This document shows positions 39,501 through 48,282 of a stretch of 64,000 nt of DNA, piece after piece. Made by a program: the position numbers and the translations under genes. This DNA is from Symbiodinium natans (Eukaryota > Sar > Dinophyceae > Suessiales > Symbiodiniaceae), in the NCBI GenBank assembly GCA_905221605.1, contig CAJNDS010002612.1, positions 456,126-520,125 of the forward strand, in the 5' to 3' direction. A model generated the notes under the pieces. The model worked only from the letters and a program-made list of their open reading frames with translations, did no database searches and had not been told where the DNA came from. Every line of letters starts with the position of its first letter. Position 1 is the stretch's first letter.

Positions 39501-40404
39501 CTCCATTCGGAGTACCGCCTCCGAAGCCCTGGCTAAGGGTAAGGTTGTGTTGGGTTTGGGAAACAGTGAAGGATGTTTCTCCCAACTTGCGGCTAAGAGC
39601 CGCGGGCTCTCCTGCTTTCAGGGGCTCGCGGGTCGTGACCTGGCCGCGGCCCCAGCAGATGGAGCGAGCGCAGCCCACGCACAGTCCGGCTCCGTGCAAC
39701 GTGCCGCCACTGCCACTGTGGCGCGCACGCCAGGCCGGAGGAACAAGGGCCCAGCCCCCGCTAGGAGTTCTCCAGTCAAAGAAGCGGAATTCCTTGCTGG
39801 CGGGCCATACGTTCAGGCCGCCCAAACGCTGCTTGGGTCTGGAGCAGCAGAGGATGTGATCTACATCCGGGCGTACAGCTTAGATTGCCCATCCTGCATC
39901 GAGGCAATCGAAGCGTCGCTTGGCAAGGGCGCGAGCGTTCGGATTGTCGCCGACATGGGACAACGCCACCGCACCAAGCTTCAGTGGCAAGCGTTGAAAC
40001 GCTTGGCGGCTGCAGGTGCCGAGGTGAAGGTGGGTTGTGGCACATCCGTGCGCGACGCCTATGCTCGCGACGGCCGCGGGGCTAAGGTAGGCACCGGGAT
40101 TCAAGGGCTGCGCCATGCCAAGGCCCTTTGCCTACTGCGGCCTGATGGCGCGGTGGTGCTGATTGGGAGCCTCAATTTTACCACAAGCAGCAAAGCCAAT
40201 GCGGAGGCAGGGCTTAAGCTTGAGGTCCCCAAGACGCACCCGGTCGCGCAGTCCTACATCGAGGATTTCCAGAGGGTGTCGGCTGAGGCATTCTCCCTCG
40301 ATGAGGCGGTTGCAAAGCGCCCTCAGTTGGAGCGAGCCAGTAGCTCCAACGTTGCTGGCAACGCCACTCGTGCCCCTAACACTGCTCCACGGGGTATCGA
40401 GTAG
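36547..40404 (+). CDS. zinc-finger/membrane/SWIM/PLD-domain protein
   Basis: The start is the first ATG of the frame (36547); a GTG at 36523 is less likely. Residue positions are counted from 36523. Charged, low-complexity N-terminus; C2H2-type finger (CSAPGCGLAFESLVQYHLHQAACH) at about 228-251; acidic coiled region; two RanBP2-like Cys4 fingers (WRCFFCEAIN...C and WQCPNCYEWN...CFRC) near 507-535 and 628-652; Lys/Gly-rich linker 706-760; a strong membrane segment at about 873-900 (ITLVVVILCGAVLWYV); a SWIM finger CxCx8CxH near 945-958; and a C-terminal phospholipase-D-type domain (1106-1253) with HAK and GSLNFTTSS. The PLD motif is single and its Asp is displaced. MitoPLD/Zucchini-type enzymes and PLD nucleases share this fold. 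Its position after pol is that of retroviral env, but no envelope fold is evident. Confidence 0.8.
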   Translation: MAAGAAQPVTPPKAAPKAKGRPSGTPRTSIVPAKPKVYPRRNVPGPNVLEAEDSLEEEAAREAEGVEEDSSSSDLPDTRAPPAAVKVKEDEEPADGAHAESTEEGFLELGQTVVSSAKEYLARSEALLRAQKLQSKILEVAGTAMVKLEKITKREESLKTLRREGESRAAGEGADGEEVSDDGQDAPGVAGSSSSARPSGGGTAQSAPAPEEPRPNADGHYGCSAPGCGLAFESLVQYHLHQAACHGASLPPNLGISPSAPLDPFRQDWRGRLFRRRKDGEYGEVPMLRVIRYHKANGYDHSKVPLLKRGDRIQLEDGSHHIYGGSHPPGWLRDDPELDPAPESSSGGSTPKSEPREEAEPRPPREAAPRGRALEPPKSDVQQRLAERRSKRDYSPDLVTPLDYLHAQEIDSFFAGDPAADSLDVILMRAEVRTESHLKVGREEEEPLVKEEQEEEAEVVKDEEVSVEMEEGTADEADDVALPANRAYVEGRFYPYGSWRCFFCEAINPVTEDQCLTTHAGGPNAGAPCDGRWINGIDIGWWEVDPQTAPEQWRRRFSAEELEEQQARADAARLLSDEELAEALQAAEEARAAERAKKRERRQAEKAERDDHISEALRIAGWQCPNCYEWNLSFRQLCFRCSTPLRLAEVVSRGIPDPRRGEERDSGSESSQDELEYEILLANRAMDQETIQPLLRNKHKKRGGKRRREEATYGKGRDPWSAWADARGKGQGKPKGRGKSDAKGKPKGRGKYAWGAFAAGIVAALQPRPSTSWVPAFPCGSARSPPSVPLPPRTPFFLGRGLLNRLMHALNGNINGWWGLAAAASAPIALQLHRGVVHVVEDSMHAVATVSADVVEEIGHGARRTVWVAGTAITLVVVILCGAVLWYVSRAVANRIAHMRHGNTAAPEARLSQLLGSEATFEVASSKKGVTHKVWVHLKEETAACGCRAYLAEGRCGHCDAAMDTARSLGFLHAAQRGAGPALTDSIRSTASEALAKGKVVLGLGNSEGCFSQLAAKSRGLSCFQGLAGRDLAAAPADGASAAHAQSGSVQRAATATVARTPGRRNKGPAPARSSPVKEAEFLAGGPYVQAAQTLLGSGAAEDVIYIRAYSLDCPSCIEAIEASLGKGASVRIVADMGQRHRTKLQWQALKRLAAAGAEVKVGCGTSVRDAYARDGRGAKVGTGIQGLRHAKALCLLRPDGAVVLIGSLNFTTSSKANAEAGLKLEVPKTHPVAQSYIEDFQRVSAEAFSLDEAVAKRPQLERASSSNVAGNATRAPNTAPRGIE
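39627..39648 (+). promoter_or_regulatory. bulged-G hairpin between SWIM and PLD coding segments
   Basis: Outer stem CGCG/CGCG, bulged G, inner stem GTC/GGC (one T-G wobble), loop GTGACCT. Confidence 0.6.
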
Positions 40405-41081
40405 GCTGCGGCCAGTTGGCACGGCGTGGTATGCATCCACGCATTATCAGAGCAGGCGTTGCAGCACGGCACGTTGCTTCGCCAACCTTTTGCACTTTCT
40501 TTTGCTTGACTGCGGGCGAAAAGCCGCGGCAGGTTGGAAACCTGCCCATTTTGCTTCCCCGCACCTTTCTCCTTCGCCCTGCCTGTGGCCCCTCGTGCCG
40601 AGGGTGCTATTTTGCGGGTGCTGCGGACCGTGTCCTGGTCGCGGCAATGCGCTCGCCGAAGCGCGTGTGAGTTGCATTGCCCGCGGCACGAGCCATGTGC
40701 GCGGCTCTCACTGAGTCTGGTAGCCCGTAGGGTAGTTCCGGATAGGTGAGTAGCCGTAGCCGTAGCTTAGGACCGGTAGTGTACAGTGTACCATTTGTAC
40801 CATAGTCTGCGTACTGGCAGCTAGAGACCAGCTCGAGGATTCAAGAGCCTCGCCCACCAGCAAAAGGGTGAGGACCTCCTGGGAAAGGGTGATTAAGGGT
40901 TGCTGAGGGTTGCCGTCGTCGTGCGTTCGTTGTGGTGGTGCGGGCTAGCGTCCCTGCCGCATGCCAATGCTCATGATGTGCGGACCACCGCGGTCGCACG
41001 CGACACCCTCTCCCTTCCCTTTCTGTGTTCAGCGCGAGTGCCTGCTGCACTCCGAGCTCGAGATGAGCTGGAAGCCTCGGC
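40405..41081 (+). other. 3' non-coding region of the 17.3-kb element
   Basis: About 680 bases between the last stop codon and the purine tract. It contains one more bulged-G hairpin at 40622-40643 (inner stem ACC/GGT, loop GTGTCCT). No other gene is seen. Confidence 0.7.
40622..40643 (+). promoter_or_regulatory. bulged-G hairpin in the 3' non-coding region
   Basis: Outer stem TGCG/CGCG, bulged G, inner stem ACC/GGT, loop GTGTCCT. The inner stem differs at both sides from all other copies yet still pairs. Confidence 0.65.
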
Positions 41082-41092
41082 TGAGGGGCGAA
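41082..41092 (+). other. polypurine tract of the 17.3-kb element
   Basis: GAGGGGCGAA directly precedes the TG of the 3' LTR. Confidence 0.75.
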
Positions 41093-41386
41093 TGTGAGCA
41101 GGTCTAAGCACGCACGTTGCATGTGCAGAGCTGCCAGGACCAGTACTGTAGTCTTCTTTGCATGTGTAGGTTTGCAATTCGTTTCAATGCCAATTTTGGC
41201 TCAAGTACCGAGCTTGTGCCTTTGAGCACGGTAGAGTCGTACAGTAGCTCTTAGGTTGCTGTGCGGTCCGACCGGACGCACTCAGGCGTAGCTGCACAAG
41301 TGCTTGAACTCGCGAAGTCGTAAAACAGCGTGACCGGGCTGTGATTGCATTGGCTTAGTGCAAGTCCAGTGCTGGTCGACTTCACA
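41093..41386 (+). repeat. 3' LTR of the 17.3-kb element
   Basis: 294 bp, one substitution from the 5' LTR. Confidence 0.97.
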
Positions 41387-41508
41387 GTATGTACGTATAT
41401 GTATGTATGTATATATACATACGTGTGTAAATATACATACACATACGACATGCTTTTGGGGTATCCAAGACCAGCGAAGGCAAATATAGTCACGATTGGG
41501 ATGCGGCA

Positions 41509-41820
41509 GTGTCAGCTACAAGTATGAAGGAGAATCCGCTCTCACTGGCCTGCGTCTTTCTCACAGATCGGGGGGCCGGTCTGGGCGTGCACGGCACGAA
41601 CCCAGACACACCGGGCCAGTGCTGGTGCCCGGCCATCTACGGCCGAATGTCGGCCGAAGCTTACATCTGCCATGTGGATCTCGGCAAAGTCACCGAAGAA
41701 GAGCTGAAATTCAGAAAAGCAGATGCCGCAGCCATGGGGCAGTGTTTGGTTGAGAAGGCCAGTACGGATACGGAGAAGCAGTGGCTGAGAAAGCTGAGCA
41801 ACTTGGTAGCTAGTTGGTAA
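41509..41820 (+). CDS. unrecognised 103-codon frame (possible exon)
   Basis: The frame from ATG 41509 has a protein-like sequence with several Cys (PGQCWCPAIYG) and an amphipathic Lys/Glu-rich C-terminus (EEELKFRKADAAAMGQCL), ending in TAA directly before a CCCTAAA array. No family is recognised. It lies between the 3' LTR and the AT-rich satellite. It could be a relic exon cut off by the retrotransposon insertion. Confidence 0.3.
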   Translation: MSATSMKENPLSLACVFLTDRGAGLGVHGTNPDTPGQCWCPAIYGRMSAEAYICHVDLGKVTEEELKFRKADAAAMGQCLVEKASTDTEKQWLRKLSNLVASW

Positions 41821-41896
41821 ACCCTAAACCCCAAACCCTAAACCCTCAACCCTCAACCCTCAACCTCAAACCCTAAACCCTACACCCTAAACCCTT
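41820..41896 (-). repeat. interstitial telomere-type array
   Basis: CCCTAAA and CCCTCAA units, about ten. Confidence 0.85.
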
Positions 41897-42028
41897 TATC
41901 TGGGGCCAGCAAGGCAAGGCGCACCTGGAAGCAGAGGCGCGGTGCGAGGCAAACCGCGGGCGCGCGCCCTGGGGTTGCCGTTGGTTCCGAGACTGGCGCC
42001 AGAATCCAGGTTGGCTTTTGGGATATTC

Positions 42029-42059
<31 letters not shown>

Positions 42060-42122
42060 GTATACATATATATATATATATTCTATATATATATATATAT
42101 ATGAATATATATATATATATAT
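42029..42122. repeat. (TA)n microsatellite
   Basis: Nearly uninterrupted TA with TATG and TTC interruptions. Confidence 0.95.
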
Positions 42123-42164
42123 GAGAGAGAGCCCTTTAGGGTCTATTTTGCGTTTCTTTTTGCT

Positions 42165-44432
42165 TGTATTAATTTAAAAATAAATTAATTAATTTAATTA
42201 ATTATATTAATTTAATTGATTTAATTAATTTAATTAATTAATTAATTCATTAATTCATTCGGAAAACTCGGTTTTCGGAATTAATTAATTCAATAAATTT
42301 GATTTGCCTTAATTAAATTAATTAAATTGATTAAATTAACAAATTGGATTCCACAATGTAATTAATTTAATTGGACTCAATTAAAATAATTAAATTAATT
42401 AATTCGGGAAACTGGATTTCCTAATTTAATTAATTTAATTAATTTAATTGGCCTCAATTAGATTAATTAGATTAATTAGATTAATTAGATTAATTAGATT
42501 AATTAAATTAATTAAATTAATTAAATTAATTAAATTAATTAAATTAACTAAATTAAGTAAATTAATTAAATTAATTTAATTAATTTAATTGGTCGGAAAT
42601 CCTGGATTCTGGCCTGAAGCCATTCTTCAATTAAATTAAATAAATTAATTAAATTAATTAAATTAATTGAATTAATTAAATTAATTAAATTAATTAAATT
42701 AATTAAATTAATTAAATTAATTAAATTAATTAAATTAATTAAATTAATTAAATTAATTAAATTAATTAAATTAATTAAATCCGGAAATCCAGTTTCCTGA
42801 TTTAATTAATTGAACTAATTTAATTAATTCAATTAAAACATTGCTCGAGGCCTGAAAAGCGCTGGGCCTGAACCTTCTTCAATTCAATTACTTAAAATTA
42901 AATTAAATTAATTAAATTCTTCAATTAAATTAATTAAATTAATTAAATTAATTAAATTAATTAAATTAATTAAATTAATTAAATTAATTAAATTAATTAA
43001 ATTAATTAATTAAATTAATTAAATTAATTAAATTAAGTAAATTAATTAAATTAATTAAATTAATTAAATTAATTAAATTAATTAAATCCGGAAATCCAGT
43101 TTCCTGATTTAATTAATTGAATTAATTTAATTAATTTAATTAAAACATTGCTCGAGGCCTGAAGCCAGGATTTCCGACCAATTAAATTAATTTAACTAAT
43201 TTAATTTTTAATTAATTTAATTAATTTAATTAATTTAATTAATTTAATTAATTTAATTAATTTAATTAATTTAATTAATTCAATTAATTTAATTAATTGA
43301 ATTAATTGAATTAATTGAATTAATTTAATTAATTTAATTAATTTAATTAATTTAATTAATTTAATTAATTTAATTAATTTAATTAATTTTAATTATAATT
43401 AATTTAATTAATTTAATTCATTTAATTATAATTAATTTAATTAATTTAATTATTTAATTAAGTTAATTAATTTAATATTTACTAATTTAATTTCAATAAT
43501 TTAATTAATTAAATTAATTAATTTTTAATTTAATTAGTTAATTTAATTAATTTAATTAATTTAATTGGCCTCAATTAAATTAGTTAAATTAATTAATTCG
43601 GGAAACTGGATTTCCCAATTTAATTAATTTAATTAATTTAATTGGCCTCAATTAGATTAATTAAATTAATTAAATTAATTAAATTAATTAAATTAATTAA
43701 ATTAATTCAATTAATTTAATTGGTCGGAAATCCTGGATTCTGGCCTGAAGCCATTCTTCAATTAAATTAATTAAATTAATAAAATCCGGAAATCCAGTTT
43801 CCCGATTTAATTAATTTAATTAGTTTAATTAATTTAATTAATTTAATTAAAACATTGCTCGAGGCCTGAAACCAGGATTTCCGACCAATTAAATTAATTT
43901 AATTAATTTAATTAATTTAATTAATTTAATTAATTTAATTAATTTAATTAATTTAATTAATTTAATTAATTTAATTAATTTAATTAATTTAATTGGCCTC
44001 AATTAAATTAATTAAATTAATTAATTCGGTAAACTGGATTTCCCAATTTAATTAATTTAACTAATTTAATTGGCCTCAATTAGATAAATTAAATTAATAA
44101 AATTATTTAAATTAATTAAATTAATTTAATTGGTCGGAAATCCTGGATTCTGGCCTGAAGCCATTCTTCAATTAAATTAATTAAATTAATTAAATTAATT
44201 AAATTAATTAAATTAATTAAATTAATTAAATCCGGAAATCCAGTTTCCCGATTTAATTAATTTAATTAATTTAATTAATTTAATTACTTTATTTTATTTG
44301 ATTTAATTAATTTAATGAATTTAATTTATTTAATTAATTTAATTAATTTAATTAATTTAATTAATTTAATTAATTTAATTAATTTAATTAATTAAATTAA
44401 TTTAATTAATTTAATTAATTTAAGTAATTTAC
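42165..44432. repeat. AT-rich satellite (TTAATTAAA)n with hairpin punctuation
   Basis: About 2.3 kb built from a 9-bp unit AAATTAATT or its complement. The strand of the unit flips at short GC-containing hairpins. One hairpin module (GGAAA-TCCAG-TTTCC, or the reverse) occurs near 42403, 42782, 43090, 43600, 43787, 44027 and 44233. A second module (GGTCGGAAATCCTGG or complement, with GGCCTGAAGCC) occurs near 42592, 43165, 43722, 43873 and 44132. No gene is present. The satellite resumes after the inserted element at 51566. Confidence 0.95.
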
Positions 44433-44485
44433 TGGCTTGCTAAAGATTGTGAAGAAGCGATGCCTGTTGCTTGTAGCTTTTGGGG
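44433..44485 (+). repeat. split direct repeat A1
   Basis: 53 bp (TGGCTTGCTAAAGATTGTG...TTTTGGGG), identical to 51339-51391. Confidence 0.97.
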
Positions 44486-44617
44486 TTCGAATGTTCGAGC
44501 GGCTCGACCCGTGGAGCCTCTTGTTAGGTTGGGTAGGTTGTGCGCCGCGCAATTTCTCCGACCTTGTGCTGCTTTCCCTGGCTAGTTGGCTGACTGGTTT
44601 CATCTGCGGGGCTTTGG

Positions 44618-46734
44618 TTGTCATCTTCTGCACTAGCAGGGTTGCCCGGAGCATTCTGTGGAATTGCCTCGGCGTCATCGCGCACGAGCTCCGAGAAGCC
44701 CAACCACAAGACCGCCTCGCGAGGTACCGAGGAGGTGTGCACGAGCACCGGGCCTGACTCTCAGGACTTGGTTGCTCAGATCACTGAACTGGTGGGGCAG
44801 CTGAACATCACCGTGAACGTTGCTGTCAATCGAACCACCTTATCCTTCAACCTCGTGCCCAGCCGCCCAGCCTCGTCAACAACCAGGACTTTCTCGGGTA
44901 CTACCTCCTTGTGGGCTTCTTCAACCTGCAGAGCCCCCTTCCGAGGCGCTGTGCCTTGACTCGGCAGTTGAGAGCGTGTTTGGGAGGCCGATCCGCCAAG
45001 CTGCGCCGACAGGATCGTGCGTCGTGTGCTCTCCTTCGGCAACCAGCCCTTCCTGGGCGGCGAGTGGTCCACCTGGTGACCCAAGTGGCCGAGCCTTTCT
45101 ATGCCTTTTCATCCGACTCCTACCTCCGCATCGTCAAGCCCAGCGAAGCCTGGGACCCGACATCAGTCTCTCGCGCATTCAGCAGCCTTCGTGACTTGTC
45201 CCGCCAGAGGATCTGGCGGAAGCTCTGGAGGAGCCTTCGGGCCATGGACAAAAGTAGCTTTGCGAGCCGTCACTGCCAGCGGAAAGGAACTGGCGTCCAA
45301 GAGCTGGCCGTGCTTGCTGGTGGACCTCCATGCTTCAGGCATAGACATGTTCAGCGCAGCTCTGCCCGACGTTGGAGAAGTCACTTCTTTCGGCACTCAC
45401 AGACTACAATCTTCATGGGTTCTGGGCTCTGCTGCCGTAACCGCTTTGGAAACCTTTCTGAACGGAGAAGAGCTTTCAGTGGAGGCCGTCGAGCGCTTGG
45501 AAGGGTACTACACGGCTGCTTCGGAGGCCGAACTGGACGCTGTGCCTTTGACATCAGCGCCTTCCATGGATGGAGGTATCTTGCAGCAGCTTCTGGCCCA
45601 AGGCCAGCAACAAGCTCAGCTCTTGAGCGGCATTCAGTCCCGGCTGAACTCCCTCGACGAGCTCGAGGCACGGCTGTCTCTTTTGGAAGGTCCTCCTGCG
45701 GGGGCCGGTGTGGGCGAGAAACAGCCCACATGGGCCCCGCAGCTCTTCAACGAGGGCGTCAAGGCGCGGCTGGACCAAGAACAGCTAAAGCAGCTGCTGG
45801 CGCTGGCCGGGCGGGGCCCCAAGAACCTTCAAGATCTGCCAGGACCATCAAGAGCTCCCCCCCGCTTGCTGCAGGCCACTCCGAAGATTTCTCCTCAACC
45901 GAAGCTCTCGTTCGCCGTCCCTACCTTCGACATTGGGTCCGAGGACGCCGAGGAGGAGAAAGACGACGTGGGCGCAGGGCGGAAGGTTCCGACGCTCAGA
46001 TCCTGAGCAAGCTTTTGGTCCAGCAGACCAAGATCCTGTCCCAACTCACTGCCTCCGCCACGAAGTCTTCGGATCCTCTTCACCTTCTAGGCGGGAGCGG
46101 CGGAGGCGGAGACGACGAGACGAAGGTGGCCGGGGTGCGGGGTATGGCTGCAAGGCAGCTATTGAAGGAGCAATTCCAGAAGCACCCGGAGCGGGTGTAC
46201 CAGAAAGTCAGGGAGCGCCTGGCTCAGGCTCGCCGCAAAGCATCGCCAGTCGACTTGGAGGCCCGAGACATGTTTCTGCACTTCCAGGAGACGGTCCCCT
46301 TGGGCAACTACAAGACCTTGACCTACCTGGCCTTTCTCCTCTGCGACGCTTGGGAGGCGATCGAGCAAAACCGATCGGCCGATGTGTGCGCTCTCATCTC
46401 TCTGGGACTCATCTTCTGCGAGCAGGTGGCGAACGAGCAAGGACACACTCGACTGGCATGGCTCCTAACTTGCCGCGAAGACCCGCCGTTCTCGATAGTA
46501 GAACAGAGGAAGGCTCCCCGAGCAGAGGTGCCTCACGGCATGCTGTCAGATCCGAGATGGGTGGCTACGCAGTTGGGGTACCTGAAGGACGTCGACCTGA
46601 TCCAGGACAGGACCGCCAAGGCGCACCACCCGAAGAACCCGAACCACGCCAGCAACCACGACGAGCCTCCAGGCGGCAAGGGCAAGCGCAGCGGCAGGGG
46701 AAGCAAGGAGAACGCGGGCGATGGCACCGCTTGA
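44618..46734 (+). pseudogene. Gag-like region of the YR retroelement, multiply frameshifted
   Basis: Protein-like sequence runs through changing frames: 44618-44900 (containing QITELVGQLNITVNV), about 44900-45210 (YLRIVKPSEAWDP), about 45210-46000 (coiled LLAQGQQQAQLLSGIQSRL segment) and 46000-46734 (QHPERVYQKVRERL-like helical region and a basic Gly/Ser C-terminus). Each frame stops soon after the next becomes protein-like. No zinc knuckle is visible. By position it is the ORF1/Gag of DIRS-like elements. At least three frame changes make it non-functional as written, unless some are sequencing errors. Confidence 0.6.
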
Positions 46735-46739
46735 CAAGG

Positions 46740-47742
46740 CAGCTGCCTTGTCTCGAATCCCTTTTTCCTCCAGGCCTGGACGACACCCTCGCTGCTTCGA
46801 CTTTGTGTGTGCACCTGGTCAAGTTTTTGGCGGGAGCTCGTACCCGGCTCACCGAATTCATTCGTGAAGCATGTGCTCTACCTCCTTTGGGCTCTGCCTC
46901 GCATGGCCCTTCCGAACTATGGCCTTGCAATCTTCCGCCTCTTCAGCCTTCTCCCGACAGACGGCTGGTTGGCAGGCGCAAGGCGCGGTGGCATCTTCGA
47001 AACCTTTGCAGGCTGTGGACCCGCCACTTGGTTGCAGCGGGAAACTGGCTGGCTCTGGGACGAACAGAGATGCATCCTGCAGCCTTGCCGCCCCTCAGTG
47101 CGGTGCAAACTGCAATGCTTGCTCGCCTTGAGAGGCAGGTCATGGTTTGGCTCCGCCTGGGCACAGGCCCCAGACGCGGACTTGAACGTGCAGTCCAGAA
47201 GTTTGGCAGCATGGAAGAACAGTTACAGTCACTTTTACAGCAAAGCCACCACTTACAGTCCCAATTTTCTCCGTACAGTAAGCCAAGCAAGTGCCAAACT
47301 CGAAGATCTAATGCCGACTCCAGCGAACGCCCCACTTCGAAAGGTGAGGTGAACAGCATTGCTTCGTTCAATCCAGAAAGGCAAGCAGGGATCGGGTATG
47401 GCCCGCTTCAATCTGGAAAATCCTCCTCTACCAGCAGCCTGCGCATCAAGCCTGACAGATTGGTTTTCGAGGTGGCCCCCCAGTTTGATGCTTCTCGGTT
47501 CCTAGTTGACCCTCTCCTTAAGAGTGGCTTCGCAGACCCAAGAGCCTTCCTGAAGCCCGAAACCTGCTGGCCAAAAACGAAGCTAGCCCGAGTGCAAGCC
47601 GACCGTGATGATCAGCTGGCCCTTTACAAAAAGTGGGACCTAGTGGACTCTTTGTATCTGCTCCCAGCCTCGCAGTCTGAACATAGATGTCGTTGCGGTT
47701 TGTTTGCTGTGTACAAGGATGACAGGGTTGACCGCCAGATAA
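46740..47742 (+). pseudogene. RT N-terminal part of the YR retroelement (fingers)
   Basis: The frame ends in a recognisable DIRS-type RT start: FEVAPQFDASRFLVDPLLKS, KWDLVDSLYLLPAS and CGLFAVYKDDRVDRQI near 47470-47742. The homologous continuation (motif A) is not downstream on this strand but inverted. Continued reading to 47834 is antisense of the inverted piece. The upstream part (46740-47400) is weakly protein-like and unrecognised. Confidence 0.7.
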
Positions 47743-48026
47743 GGGTGCGAAAGCACCCCACCACAGGAACATTGTCCAACTCCGGCCGATACGCTCTCCA
47801 CCCTCGAAACAGCGAACCTGGGAAGACTCCGTGAATGTGGTTCCGGGCTGCGTGGGCATCGCTGACAATGAAGTTGTGATAAAAATCCTTAAGGTCATCT
47901 GATCCCATCACCAGGTTCTCTGTCTCAGGAAGAAACATCTGGCATAGCAAACTGGAGTGCGCAAGCGACAGCGTAGCGTCAGACACCGAAAAGCTCCTAG
48001 AATTCTCGGGAATAGGATTCAATTGC
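47743..48026 (-). pseudogene. inverted RT segment carrying motif A
   Basis: On the minus strand this stretch encodes an RT motif A region: LVMGSDDLKDFYHNFIVSDAHAARN followed by HIHGVFPGSLF. The pieces before it (fingers) and after it (motifs B and C) are on the plus strand. Both edges of the minus-strand segment match in reading sense the two plus-strand edges (DRQI on the left, MGTNFAVETAQ on the right), so a piece of about 280 bp was flipped in place. Confidence 0.85.
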
Positions 48027-48027
48027 C

Positions 48028-48282
48028 ATGGGGACAAACTTTGCTGTTGAAACAGCACAACACGTACATACAGTGCTCCTTCAACGTGCTGGTTGTCTTA
48101 GACCCTCTGAACAAGTAGCTTACAAACATCCAGTTCCCCGAGGCCCTGGGTACGAGCTGCTATGTATCGATGACCATGCATATCTTCTGCGAGTACCTCG
48201 TAAAGCTGTTTCCAAAGAGCCTCCTCCCTCCCGAGCCGATCAGAAGATCTTTGCACGGGCTGTAAGCAGTATGCGTCGGTGA
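48028..48282 (+). pseudogene. RT motifs B-C of the YR retroelement
   Basis: MGTNFAVETAQHVH is the motif B region and LCIDDHAYLL is motif C of the DIRS-type RT (IDDH in place of YxDD). The frame ends at 48282, and the thumb continues in the -1 frame from about 48264. Confidence 0.8.

Larger units (their letters stand above)
24091..41386 (+). mobile_element. 17.3-kb LTR retrotransposon with permuted RT, Tpt1-like and PLD-like domains
   Basis: The 294-bp LTRs (24091-24384 and 41093-41386) have TG...CA ends and differ at one base. A purine tract precedes the 3' LTR. Coding order: small leader frame, Gag with two CCCH fingers, protease, Cys-rich and membrane segment, RT thumb and RNase H, hydrolase-like domain, H2C2/D,D35E integrase with a GPY/F-like tail, methyltransferase-like remnant, RT fingers/palm (YVDD), Tpt1-like phosphotransferase, zinc-finger/membrane/SWIM/PLD protein. 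Integrase and RNase H resemble the Ty3/gypsy (Metaviridae) class. No clear target duplication is seen: TGTGT on the left and GTATG on the right, both in simple repeats. The almost identical LTRs imply recent integration. Confidence 0.93.

Noticed and set aside
44485-44500. tRNA B-box-like GGTTCGAAT next to repeat A1
   Set aside because: No A-box at the right distance and no cloverleaf could be formed.
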